From JALOAD01 sp023228995 [NCBI: Candidatus Muiribacterium halophilum] (lineage in GTDB: Bacteria; Muiribacteriota; Muiribacteriia; Muiribacteriales), in assembly GCA_023228995.1 (NCBI GenBank), contig JALOAD010000027.1, positions 1 to 45,727 on the forward strand: a stretch of DNA of 45,727 nucleotides, written 5' to 3'. Positions within the stretch are counted from its first letter, which is position 1. Each line of letters starts with the position of its first letter. Below are positions 36,890 to 45,119 of this stretch, in pieces. The position numbers and the translations under genes are program-made. The notes under the pieces are model-generated. The model had not been told where the DNA came from and did no database searches. It saw nothing but the letters and a program-made list of their open reading frames with translations.

Positions 36890-37651
36890 TTATTTATAAA
36901 AAGATTCAGTTTTAAAATCCAAAAGTAATTTATTAAGCTTTTTTCTGTTATTTTTAATAAAAGAAAAATTATATAATTTAAAAAAAACAGGTAATTTAAA
37001 ACTTTTTATCCATGAAGAATCAAAAAATTCCCATGGATGAGTATATATTATAACATTTTTAAATTTTTTTTCATTATATTTAATAATAAATCTTAAAATA
37101 AAATATGGAATAATTCTAAAGAAAATACTACCAGCAAAAGGAATTGAAAAATACCCAAAACCAAAATTTCTAACAATATATTCCTTAATATTATATTTAT
37201 TTTCTTTGAAAGCTTTATGAAATCGCAATTCATTCTTTGAACTATCATATTTAAAATCACATTTTTCAAGAACATCATAAAGCCAGTTTGTATATGACCA
37301 AGCTGGAGCTCTATGCCCATATACTTTTTTCCCAGATACTCTCTCAATTTCATTTTTCCAATATAAACACTCTTTATAATATTCATCTTTATCTTTATTA
37401 TTTAAAAGTTTATGATCATAAGAATGAAAAGCAATTTCATGACCATGAAGAGCAATTTTACGAATAAGTTTGGGATATTTTTCACAAACACTTCCAAGAA
37501 CAAAAAATGTAGCTTTATTATTTGTGTTTTTGAGCTTTTTTAATAAAAAATCAACTGTTTCTTCCATATAATCAGGATATTCTTTATAAATAGTTTTTTT
37601 TAAAAGAGGTGAATTATACCAAAATTCAAGATCTATAGAAAAATAAATCAC
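36890..37651 (-). CDS. Polysaccharide deacetylase (NodB domain)
   Basis: A 253-residue carbohydrate esterase 4-like enzyme that removes N-acetyl groups from sugar polymers. The NodB signature is intact: catalytic Asp7 in FSIDLE, metal ligands His76 and His80 in HSYDH, GHRAPAWS with Arg114, and the C-terminal IIYTHPWEF. The HRAPAWS form and the late HPWE resemble the PEP-CTERM/exopolysaccharide-locus subfamily. No signal peptide is visible, so it acts on cytosolic or lipid-linked substrates. The GTG start lies 2 bp after the stop of a 42-codon frame, suggesting coupling; its own ribosome site (GAGAG) is distant. Confidence 0.85.
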   Translation of the reverse strand: MIYFSIDLEFWYNSPLLKKTIYKEYPDYMEETVDFLLKKLKNTNNKATFFVLGSVCEKYPKLIRKIALHGHEIAFHSYDHKLLNNKDKDEYYKECLYWKNEIERVSGKKVYGHRAPAWSYTNWLYDVLEKCDFKYDSSKNELRFHKAFKENKYNIKEYIVRNFGFGYFSIPFAGSIFFRIIPYFILRFIIKYNEKKFKNVIIYTHPWEFFDSSWIKSFKLPVFFKLYNFSFIKNNRKKLNKLLLDFKTESFYK

Positions 37652-37653
37652 TG

Positions 37654-37782
37654 TTAAATAAACTCTCTAATTAAATAACACAAATTATAGAAAAAAAAGT
37701 TTGTTTTGGTTTTTTTATTAAATTTTATTACAGTATTATTTTTTCCACCAATATCTTTTATAAAAAAATCCAAAAAATTCAT
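37654..37782 (-). CDS. Possible 42-residue peptide upstream of the deacetylase
   Basis: The ATG at 37782 with AAAGGAT seven bases upstream opens a 42-residue frame (MNFLDFFIKDIGGKNNTV..., basic in the middle, ending FFFYNLCYLIREFI). It stops 2 bp before the deacetylase GTG (37651). Good ribosome site and tight spacing suggest a leader peptide or a decayed gene start that drives the deacetylase by coupling. It is not recognised as any family, and the base composition does not itself prove coding. Confidence 0.4.
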   Translation of the reverse strand: MNFLDFFIKDIGGKNNTVIKFNKKTKTNFFFYNLCYLIREFI

Positions 37783-37816
37783 ATATATCCTTTTTATTTT
37801 GTTTTATTATCAGAGT

Positions 37817-37996
37817 TTATTATACAACATTCAAGCTGTTTTTTAAAGAAAATAATTAACAAATTAACTCATGAGATTAAAGGTTCTGATTTTTATAAAG
37901 GATTAAAAAAATATATAAGGTAAAGAGATATTTTATATGGATGTAAAATATCGAATGGTACCGAATGATTATTTTTTTGCGTTAGTGTAATAAAAA
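37817..37996 (+). repeat. Dispersed modular repeat, copy B (internally deleted)
   Basis: Begins with TTATACAACATTCAAGCTGT, matching the lead-in of copy D (45125-45145), then the start of X (to about 37916), and then jumps directly to the last part of module Z (37920-37985), ending in TTTTTTTGCGTTAG. The part of Z that is kept includes the hairpin GATATTTTAT/GTAAAATATC at 37927-37952. It fills the gap between the deacetylase and mazG-like genes. The 37783-37816 stretch holds nothing else. Confidence 0.75.
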
Positions 37997-38008
37997 AAAT
38001 TATAGGAT

Positions 38009-38389
38009 TTAATTGTTTTTTTCTAATTTGTTGTATTTTGTATTTTTTCCATAAGCTAACTCTTCAGGATATTTTTTTTTATTTTTTTCCATTTTTTTTA
38101 TAAATGAATCTGTAATATCAATATCAAGATAATTTGCGAGACTCAAACAATAAGAAAGAATATCAGATAATTCATCTTTTATATCATTTATATTTTCATT
38201 ATTATCTTTAATTTTAATCGCATCTTCTGAAGAAATCCACTGAAAATGCTCCATAAGTTCTGCTGCTTCAATAGCAATAGACATTGCTAAGTTTTTAGGA
38301 GAATGAAATTTTTGCCAATCTCTTTCTTTTATAAAAATACTCATCTTTTTTTTCAAATCATCAACAGTAGTATTATTATCTTTTTGCAT
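38009..38389 (-). CDS. MazG-like nucleotide pyrophosphohydrolase
   Basis: A small all-alpha NTP pyrophosphatase of 126 residues (RS21-C6/MazG-like type), which removes non-canonical nucleotides such as modified dCTP. Metal-binding pattern: IAIEAAELMEHFQW, followed by KDELSDILSYCLSLAN (the E-x2-E and E-x3-D motifs), and the YPEE-like tail KYPEELAYGK. AAGGAA is close before the ATG. It follows the UPF0173 gene by 10 bp on the same strand, so they are probably co-transcribed. Confidence 0.87.
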   Translation of the reverse strand: MQKDNNTTVDDLKKKMSIFIKERDWQKFHSPKNLAMSIAIEAAELMEHFQWISSEDAIKIKDNNENINDIKDELSDILSYCLSLANYLDIDITDSFIKKMEKNKKKYPEELAYGKNTKYNKLEKNN

Positions 38390-38399
38390 AAAAATTCCT

Positions 38400-39068
38400 T
38401 TATAAAGTTGTTTCTTCTTTTGATTTCATATACTCAAGTCTAAAGTGTCTAAAAGCATATTCAAACTCTTCAACATTAACCTTTATCAAATCAAAAGTAT
38501 TATAATGCATCGGTATAACAATTTTTGCACGCAACCACTCAGCAGCTTTTACAGCATCTTCAATTCCCATTGTAAAATTATCTCCAACCGGAAGCATAGC
38601 AACATATATATCATTCGTCTCACCTAACATTTTCATTTCATAACTAAGACCAGTATCACCAGCATGATAAACAGATTTACCTTCAATATTGACTATAACA
38701 CCAGCTGGTGAACCACCATAACTACCATCAGCAAAAGAAGATCCATGAAAAGCCGGGGTAAGCTTTATAAAACCCCAAGGAAATGTCTTTTTGCCACCAA
38801 TATGAAGAGCATGAGTTTTTAAACCTTTTTTTTCAAAATAATTACATATCTCAAAATTAGATATAATAATTGCATTTGTCTTTTTAGCAATATATTCAGT
38901 ATCACCAACATGATCAGCATGTGCATGAGTAACAATAATTATATCAGGTTTAACATTATCTTTTTCATTTTCATCAACAAAAGGATTCCCTGTAAAAAAA
39001 GGATCAATTATTATATTACAATCACTGCTTATCAAAAAATTTGAATGTCCAAAATATTTAATTTTCAT
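38400..39068 (-). CDS. UPF0173 metal-dependent hydrolase
   Basis: Metallo-beta-lactamase fold protein of 222 residues. The motif THAHADHVGD gives ligands His48, His50, Asp52 and His53, with later AFHGSSF, AGDTG and PMHYNTF typical of UPF0173 (YtkL-like); natural substrate unknown. The start is the ATG at 39068, four bases after AGAGGTG; an in-frame ATG 11 codons earlier has no such site. It precedes the mazG-like gene by 10 bp. The 39069-39345 gap on its 5' side contains nothing recognisable. Confidence 0.9.
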   Translation of the reverse strand: MKIKYFGHSNFLISSDCNIIIDPFFTGNPFVDENEKDNVKPDIIIVTHAHADHVGDTEYIAKKTNAIIISNFEICNYFEKKGLKTHALHIGGKKTFPWGFIKLTPAFHGSSFADGSYGGSPAGVIVNIEGKSVYHAGDTGLSYEMKMLGETNDIYVAMLPVGDNFTMGIEDAVKAAEWLRAKIVIPMHYNTFDLIKVNVEEFEYAFRHFRLEYMKSKEETTL

Positions 39069-39345
39069 AAACACCTCTGTTTGAGTCTTCTGATTAAACA
39101 AAAAAACTTATAGAAACAAGAATTTTTAAATCTTTTTTTCTCTATTTTTATAATATCATTATAGTATATTTAATTCAAATTATTCGTTATAAATCAAGGC
39201 TGTTGAAAATCTATAAAGAACAAACATTGATACAAAATAGGGATTGTGCCGAACTCTAAATTTAGCTTACATAGGTCGGGCTGTGTTAATTCTAAAATTA
39301 TTTTAACATAAATTCTCTGATTAAATAAACAAATATTAATATAAT

Positions 39346-39447
39346 GTTATCCCGGTATGATTCTGAATTTTTGTCATCCCGGTATGATTCTGAATTTTTG
39401 TCATCCCGGCATGATTCTGAATTTTTGTCATCCCGGCATGATTCTGA
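39346..39447 (+). repeat. 27-bp tandem repeat, about 3.8 units
   Basis: Units start at 39346, 39373, 39400 and 39427 and have the core GTCATCCCGGYATGATTC, then TGAATTTTT. Unit 1 has GTTAT for GTCAT, the C/T change in CCGGYATG splits units 1-2 from 3-4, and unit 4 runs into GAGCCGGGATCTCGC, which can pair with CCCGG to form a hairpin. A similar single hairpin occurs at 26568-26604. The frame through it encodes a 9-residue repeat but is not a gene. Confidence 0.9.
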
Positions 39448-39745
39448 GCCGGGATCTCGCTTTTGATATTTTTATCATTATACTAACGCAAAAAAATAAT
39501 CATTCGGTACCATTCGATATTTTACATCCATGTAAAATATCTCATTACCTTCCTTCACTTTTAATACATCCGTATATTAAATGCTTCGCAACGTTCACTC
39601 AAGTTACCGAGTAGATTTTTTTTTTGCTTTTTTTTATAGAAAATCCTTCATGATTTTATTTAATTGAAAAATTTCTAACGAGTTCTCGTAATTGCTGACA
39701 GACATATTTTTTTAATCTTCATTTAAAATCAAAATCTTTAGTATA
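39430..39745 (-). repeat. Dispersed modular repeat, copy C (short form)
   Basis: Reverse-strand copy with module X (39740-39665), a linker (39660-39622) and module Z (39618-39490), then the hairpin tail, lacking the 280-bp module Y of copies A and D. In the Z hairpin at 39560-39581 the stem reads TTTAATA/TATTAAA where copies A and D have TATAATA/TATTATA, a base-pair swap that preserves pairing. The other hairpin (39516-39541) has a C-G pair in place of U-G. Confidence 0.85.
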
Positions 39746-39839
39746 ATGAAATCAAATAAAATAATTTATAGAGTAATACAAATGTTAATATAAAAATACC
39801 TTAATACTTATAGGAGCTATGTTTTTACAAGCTTGGTAA

Positions 39840-40056
39840 GGATTATCTGATCCGCAAGCTGAAGAACAAATTGAAAACAATAAAAAACTAGCAAAAATAA
39901 GGTGTTTAGTGGAATTGCCTTTAGCATTTATAAAGAAATTGATGAAATATAGGGAAACAATCTATAAAGGAATGAAAAAAAATCAAGCACATTTTTATCT
40001 GATTGTAATGAGCTATAATTTTAAAAGAATATATAATATACAGGTGAATTATACCT
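39840..40056 (+). pseudogene. Transposase C-terminal remnant (IS5/IS1182-like DDE)
   Basis: A stop-free frame from 39840 to TAA at 40054-40056 reads ...EEQIENNKKLAKIRCLVELP, then LAFIKKLMKYRETIYKGMKKNQAHFYLIVMSYNFKRIYNI. This matches the end of IS5-superfamily DDE transposases: R-VE--F--IK, then YRG--KNQAH--L---YNLKR. It lacks a start and the N-terminal two thirds, and there is an in-frame stop just before it. It is a fragment left in the repeat-rich gap upstream of the MATE gene. Confidence 0.72.
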
Positions 40057-40088
40057 AAAAAGGACAAAAGATTTCAAAAAATAATAAT

Positions 40089-40127
40089 AAAAAAACTTTT
40101 CACAAAATAATCAAAAATTTAGTATAA
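40089..40127 (-). repeat. 39-bp AT-rich repeat, matched at 25971-26010
   Basis: Reverse complement of the motif at 25971 with about three changes (AAATTTTTGATTATTTTGTG core). It lies about 30 bp after the transposase remnant and could be an insertion-element end. Its TTATACTAAA start also resembles the lead-in of repeat copy C. Confidence 0.5.
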
Positions 40128-40224
40128 TTATTCAGAGGATTCTATTATTAATTTTTTTATTTTATAATTTCAAAAAAATCTGTTATAACTTTTATCATCA
40201 ATATAATTATAAAACAATTGAATT

Positions 40225-41568
40225 ATGTATAAAAAAATTATAGATAAACTATTAGACGCATATAACAGAAAAATAATAAGCATTGCATTTCCAGCTATTT
40301 TATCAATGTTTTTTATAGTATTTTATGAATTAATTGATAGCTATTGGTTAAATAAGCTTGGATATGAAGAGGTATTTTCATCTTTAGGAGCAGCCTCCTT
40401 TATAACATGGTCTTTATACTCACTTATGCACCTTGTAACAGCTGGTGTAAACTCACTTGTTTCACAATATAGCGGTGCAAAAAATAAAGAAAAATATCAT
40501 TTAATATCTTTTAATGGTTATTTTGCAGGTTTTTTTCTATCACTTGGAATAACTTTAATAATGGCATATTTTTACAAAGATATTTTCATACTTTCTGGAT
40601 TAAAAAATAAAATACTTGAAGATGCATGTTCTTATTTTTCTATAATGAACGCTGGATTTCTTGTAATTTTTTTATTAAGTATTAATACATCAATCTTTAA
40701 TTCACACGGTGATACAAAAACATCAATGAAAATACAAATTTCAACATTATTATTTAATGCAATAATTGATCCTGTTTTTATATTAGGTTTTTGGAAAATA
40801 CCATCTTTTGGTATAAAAGGTGCAGCTATAGCTTCTATTTTGTGTCAGTTTATAGGTTTAACTATAGGAATTATAATATTAATAAAAAAAGACTATATTT
40901 CAAAAAACTTTAAAAAACCAGATTTATATATAATAAAAAAAATTTTTTTAATAGGTTTACCAATAGCCGTAATCAATTGGATTTTCTCAATGGTATTTCC
41001 AGCTCTCACTTTCATAATTCAAAAAACAGGAAATCCCAACGCATTAGGTGCATTAAATATATGTCACAAACTTGAAGGATTCGCATATTTTTCAGCGACT
41101 GGATTTTCCGTAGCTGCATGCACATTAGCAGGGCAAAGTATTGGGCAAAATAATAAAAACAAAGCTCAAAAATATGTAAATCGCTCAGTTATATTATGTA
41201 CAATAGTAACAGGATTTTTAAGTTTAATTTACTTTTTTATACCTGAATATATTTTAAGCATAATAGTAGATTCACCAAAACTCATAGAAGAAGGTGCAAA
41301 TTATTTAAGAGCAATAGCAGTATTTGAAATTTTTTTAGGATTTGAAATTGTTTATGAAGGTGGATTTACAGGATTAGGAAAAACAATAACCCCAATGCTT
41401 ATATCGGTTCCATTAACATTAGCAAGGATTCCATTTGCATACTTTTTTGCTGTATATCTAGAACTAGGAGTCGTGCCAATATGGTGGGTAATATCATTAT
41501 CAACTTTTTTCAAAGGTCTATTTATACTAATTTTATTTAAAAAACAAAACATGGTCAGACCAATTTAA
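40225..41568 (+). CDS. MATE-family efflux transporter
   Basis: Integral membrane protein of 447 residues with about twelve helices in two halves of six, of the MATE/DinF multidrug and toxin exporter family, which exchanges Na+ or H+ for cationic compounds. Family features: IAFPAILSMFFIVFYELIDSYWLNKLG at the N terminus, GAAS...LYSLMHLVTAGVNSLVSQYSGAKN in the first half, and FSATGFSVAACTLAGQSIGQNN in the second. The start has no clear Shine-Dalgarno. It is convergent with the next gene (14-bp gap). The substrate is unknown. Confidence 0.9.
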   Translation: MYKKIIDKLLDAYNRKIISIAFPAILSMFFIVFYELIDSYWLNKLGYEEVFSSLGAASFITWSLYSLMHLVTAGVNSLVSQYSGAKNKEKYHLISFNGYFAGFFLSLGITLIMAYFYKDIFILSGLKNKILEDACSYFSIMNAGFLVIFLLSINTSIFNSHGDTKTSMKIQISTLLFNAIIDPVFILGFWKIPSFGIKGAAIASILCQFIGLTIGIIILIKKDYISKNFKKPDLYIIKKIFLIGLPIAVINWIFSMVFPALTFIIQKTGNPNALGALNICHKLEGFAYFSATGFSVAACTLAGQSIGQNNKNKAQKYVNRSVILCTIVTGFLSLIYFFIPEYILSIIVDSPKLIEEGANYLRAIAVFEIFLGFEIVYEGGFTGLGKTITPMLISVPLTLARIPFAYFFAVYLELGVVPIWWVISLSTFFKGLFILILFKKQNMVRPI

Positions 41569-41582
41569 CCATTTATACAACG

Positions 41583-42392
41583 CTATAAGCTTGTTATTTC
41601 AATAATAAGATTTTTTATTTGTGAAATATTATTCACAGGTTTTATTAAATTGTAATTTTTTAGAAAAAGCGGTACTGGATTCCTTGAATGACTCCTTCCT
41701 TCAATTTCAATATTACCATGATCACTTGAAATTAGAAGAACAATATCATCTGAAATTTCTTCTATAATTTTGTTTAAAAATCTATTCAAAACTTCCAGAT
41801 ACTTTAAACTTTCTCTTCCATGACCCATTCTATCAGTTAAAAAATACTCAAAAAGTGTAAAATCATTTTTAGATGCAATATTAAGTAAATTTTCACCAGC
41901 TTTTTCTGGAGTTATAATAGGAATTTTTATATTTCCACCATAAGTTTCATTTGCTATATCATGATAAACAGCTTTGTTTTCTAAAAGATCTTTTTCAATT
42001 AAAGGTCGAGTTTTAGAATACAATGTCATCCATGTAGTTACAGATCTGCGACGGGTATCACACTCAATATAATTTTGAGTATAAGCATTTGCAAAACATA
42101 CTTTCTTTTTTTGTGATTTTAATGCAGAAAACAAATTATGTTTTTTAATAATTTGTTTTAATTTTTCATCAGGATAAGCGTATTGATGTCTTGAAATCAT
42201 CTTCTGAGAATTAACCCCGCAAAAAAGAGATGTCTGACCAGTTCCAGACTGTGGTAACCCTTCAACTCCAAGACAAGCGTCTATTGGCAATGAATTCATA
42301 ATTATATTACCAAGAACACTATTTTTAGGAATAAGACCAGTACTATTCTCTGCAATACCAACACCATCTAAAAATATCATTAATGTTTTCAT
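41583..42392 (-). CDS. Phosphoglycerate-mutase-like metalloenzyme (alkaline phosphatase superfamily)
   Basis: A 269-residue member of the alkaline phosphatase superfamily with two-metal active-site residues: Asp9 in FLDGVG, a nucleophile region SGTGQTS about 49-55, LTDRMGHGRE, SSDHGNIE and SHSRNPVPL. This is the pattern of cofactor-independent phosphoglycerate mutase. At 269 residues it is about half that enzyme's length, like the short 'metalloenzyme domain' proteins, so it is probably a phosphatase or mutase of unknown substrate rather than GpmI. Ribosome site weak. It is 55 bp downstream of the DUF4139 gene on the same strand. Confidence 0.8.
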   Translation of the reverse strand: MKTLMIFLDGVGIAENSTGLIPKNSVLGNIIMNSLPIDACLGVEGLPQSGTGQTSLFCGVNSQKMISRHQYAYPDEKLKQIIKKHNLFSALKSQKKKVCFANAYTQNYIECDTRRRSVTTWMTLYSKTRPLIEKDLLENKAVYHDIANETYGGNIKIPIITPEKAGENLLNIASKNDFTLFEYFLTDRMGHGRESLKYLEVLNRFLNKIIEEISDDIVLLISSDHGNIEIEGRSHSRNPVPLFLKNYNLIKPVNNISQIKNLIIEITSL

Positions 42393-42447
42393 ATAATATA
42401 AAAATACTCCATATACATTCTATATTATACATTATACACTATATTTT

Positions 42448-44022
42448 CTAAATTCCACCTATTTCAATATTTGTAGGAAATTCTATTTTTATTTTTTGAT
42501 AAAATTCTTCTTCTTTACCCGATTCTATACTTATATTATAATTTAAAATACCTTTATCCATATCATCTTTATTTTCAACAAGACCTTTTTTTGTATAATC
42601 ACTTCTTACAATTATCCTTGAATCTTTAGAAATAGGAATTCTTTCTTTAACTTTTATATCAAGTTTTCTTGATGAACGATTTTTTACAATAGTATTGTAA
42701 TGTAAATCCAAAACTTTAGCTTTAGATATTATACCAATCTCACTTTTTTTATCTTTTGTCTTTTCTCTTATACAGAATAATTCAGGAAAATTTCCAAATG
42801 ATATTTCAATTGTATCTTTAACAGCTGTAAAAGATATATTTTGTTTTCCTCTATAATCTGAATCAAGAAATACTAGAGCTTGTCCATCAAGAAAAGGCAT
42901 TTTTAATTCATTTTTAAATATACCAGTAAGTAAAGATTCTTTCATAATATTAGGTATAAGCAAAAATTCAAATTCAGCTTCTATATTTTTTTGTTCAATA
43001 TTTATCTTTTTACCTTTTTCTCCATCATTAATAGAAAGTTTACCAACATTAAAACTATAACCAAGGAAATTTTCCTTTACTTTTTCTTCAGGAATAAGCA
43101 TTTCATTGGATTGTTTACTAGAACTCATTTCTGCCATAGAATCAAACATTGCTGATGGAGCAGATTTTCTACTTAATGAATTGTTTCTATATGATATAGG
43201 TTCGTTTACATAAATATCCCAAGTATTTAATTGCGGAATACTTCTTAAAGCAGAGGGTCTTGAAGTCGAGAGAATTATTTCAGCATTTTTCCAATCTTCA
43301 CCAGTATTTTGATAAATTTCAGCTTTATATTTAAAATCAACTTTATTATCTTTTGAACTAGCATTTATTGAATACTCAGGTTTCCAACCACAATTTTTAA
43401 CTACATAAGAAATACTATATTGATAATCCTTTCCAACAGATAATTTATTTACATCAAGAATAGCATTATAATAATATGTTATTTTTGAAGAATTTTTTTT
43501 ACTATTTATTATTTCAATATTTCTTTTTGTTTCTTCAAGTTTTTTATTAAGCTCATCTTTTTTTGACATTATTGTTTTCATTCTGTTTTCCACATCATTA
43601 ATTAGAGAAATAAAATCTTTACCTGGTTCAAATCTTATATTTTCAGAAAACAAAGCTTTATTAATAATATTTTCGATTTTATCCTGCATATAAATATCAT
43701 TTTCAATTACTTTTTTTTCTTTATAAAGCAATTCAAGTTCTTGAGAATACTGTTTATTATCTTCCATTTTCTTTTCAAAATATATATTTAAAACTTCTAC
43801 ATCTTTTATAGAAAAAGTAAAAGAATCAATATCAGCACTTAAAGGAATTTTTTCAAATATCAATTTTTCACTGTTTTCTTGGCATTTAAAATTACCATTT
43901 TTAGCAACTTTTCCCATATTAGGATATATCTCAACATTTTTTACAGAAGAATTAACAATTATTTCAGAAAAACAAAAAATCCCTGTAAAAACAACACATA
44001 ATAACAATAAAATCTTTTTCAT
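42448..44022 (-). CDS. DUF4139-family (mucoidy inhibitor MuiA-like) exported protein
   Basis: A 524-residue exported protein with a signal peptide (1-19, FSEIIVNSS following). The N-terminal DUF4140-like part (SVKNVEIYPNMGKVAK, typical beta sandwich) is followed by a coiled coil about 90-170, and the DUF4139 domain with YVVKNCGWKPEYSI and TGEDWKNAEIILSTSRP. Family members are periplasmic or surface proteins; the function is not well defined. Pro/Ser-rich patch about 280-310. GGAGGAATT is well placed. Stands alone, 96 bp from the radical SAM gene. Confidence 0.85.
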   Translation of the reverse strand: MKKILLLLCVVFTGIFCFSEIIVNSSVKNVEIYPNMGKVAKNGNFKCQENSEKLIFEKIPLSADIDSFTFSIKDVEVLNIYFEKKMEDNKQYSQELELLYKEKKVIENDIYMQDKIENIINKALFSENIRFEPGKDFISLINDVENRMKTIMSKKDELNKKLEETKRNIEIINSKKNSSKITYYYNAILDVNKLSVGKDYQYSISYVVKNCGWKPEYSINASSKDNKVDFKYKAEIYQNTGEDWKNAEIILSTSRPSALRSIPQLNTWDIYVNEPISYRNNSLSRKSAPSAMFDSMAEMSSSKQSNEMLIPEEKVKENFLGYSFNVGKLSINDGEKGKKINIEQKNIEAEFEFLLIPNIMKESLLTGIFKNELKMPFLDGQALVFLDSDYRGKQNISFTAVKDTIEISFGNFPELFCIREKTKDKKSEIGIISKAKVLDLHYNTIVKNRSSRKLDIKVKERIPISKDSRIIVRSDYTKKGLVENKDDMDKGILNYNISIESGKEEEFYQKIKIEFPTNIEIGGI

Positions 44023-44118
44023 AATTCCTCCAATTCATTTTTAATATTATATTTTTACTAATCACTATTTGAACACTCTTAATAATTATACTAAAATTTT
44101 GAATATTTATATATTTTT

Positions 44119-45087
44119 TTATATTTTATTCAAATTCAAACATCTTTTGCATCTTGGGTATAAATCAGCATTTTTATCTAAATGAGCATTTCTTAATTGT
44201 TGTGAATTTTTAGAATTCCATAATTTTTCAAAACTTTTATCAATAATATTACCTGGAGAAAGTTCAAGCTCAGAATCCATACAACAATATGTCATTCTGC
44301 CATCCCAGTTAAATGTAGGAGTAGTAAAAGGTCCTACACAAGGTTTTCTAATTCCTTTTCCATCCCATGCGGTAATTATATAATCTTTATTTTCAATTAA
44401 ATCGTAAAATAAATTTTTATGAATTTCATCATATTTTAACTGATTAAATGCACCTAATTTTTTTATAAATATATGATTTGAGTCTTTTTTATAAATTAAA
44501 GGTTCATCCCAAATAATTTCATCGATTAAGTATTTACTTTTTATATAATCAATAAATTCTTTTATATTATGTTTATTTTCATTCATTGCAATAGCTTGAA
44601 AGGTAAAAATAGCTTTTGGAAGCTGTTTTTTTAATAAATCAATGTTTTTTTCAACCTTATGAATATTATCAATTCCTTTTATTTTTTTATATATATTTTG
44701 ATCAAATGAATCTATTGATAATACAAATTGAATATGTGTATTTAAAGTTTTTAAATATTCAATAATCTTTTGATTAATAACAGAAACATTTGTTGTGAAA
44801 ACAATTCTTTTAAAATTAGTATATTCTCTAAGAATATTAATAAGACCTGTTATTCCCGGATGAATAAAACTCTCTCCATTCCATTGCATTTTTAATAAAT
44901 CAAACTCAATATATTTTGTATCTTCTAAAATTTTTTTAAAGACTTTTTTATCTATAAAACCTCTATTTCCATTATGTAATCTTGGTATTATCCTATCTTT
45001 TGCATCATAAAGACCTTCATGAGCTTGTTGCATACACATTATACAGGAGTAATTACATAAATCTGTAATACTTATCTGTAATTCCAT
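44119..45087 (-). CDS. Radical SAM / SPASM-domain protein
   Basis: A 322-residue radical SAM enzyme. The 4Fe-4S site CNYSCIMC gives Cys11, Cys15 and Cys18, and a GE-like NGESF motif lies about 70-75. The C-terminal SPASM-type region begins PCVGPFTTPTFNWDGRMTYCCMDSE and ends RCKRCLNLN, with cysteines for one or two auxiliary clusters. SPASM enzymes modify peptides, sugars or proteins. No precursor peptide was found next to it, so its target is unknown. AAGGA lies six bases upstream of the ATG. Confidence 0.85.
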   Translation of the reverse strand: MELQISITDLCNYSCIMCMQQAHEGLYDAKDRIIPRLHNGNRGFIDKKVFKKILEDTKYIEFDLLKMQWNGESFIHPGITGLINILREYTNFKRIVFTTNVSVINQKIIEYLKTLNTHIQFVLSIDSFDQNIYKKIKGIDNIHKVEKNIDLLKKQLPKAIFTFQAIAMNENKHNIKEFIDYIKSKYLIDEIIWDEPLIYKKDSNHIFIKKLGAFNQLKYDEIHKNLFYDLIENKDYIITAWDGKGIRKPCVGPFTTPTFNWDGRMTYCCMDSELELSPGNIIDKSFEKLWNSKNSQQLRNAHLDKNADLYPRCKRCLNLNKI

Positions 45088-45119
45088 GTTTAATCCTTTT
45101 AATTCATTTTAATAATTAT

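Noticed and set aside
39346-39447. CRISPR array
   Set aside because: Tandem units abut each other without spacers, and no cas genes are present.
39357-39614. Open frame with a repeated 9-residue motif
   Set aside because: It is only the 27-bp tandem repeat read in frame, followed by repeat sequence; no ribosome site and no plausible protein.
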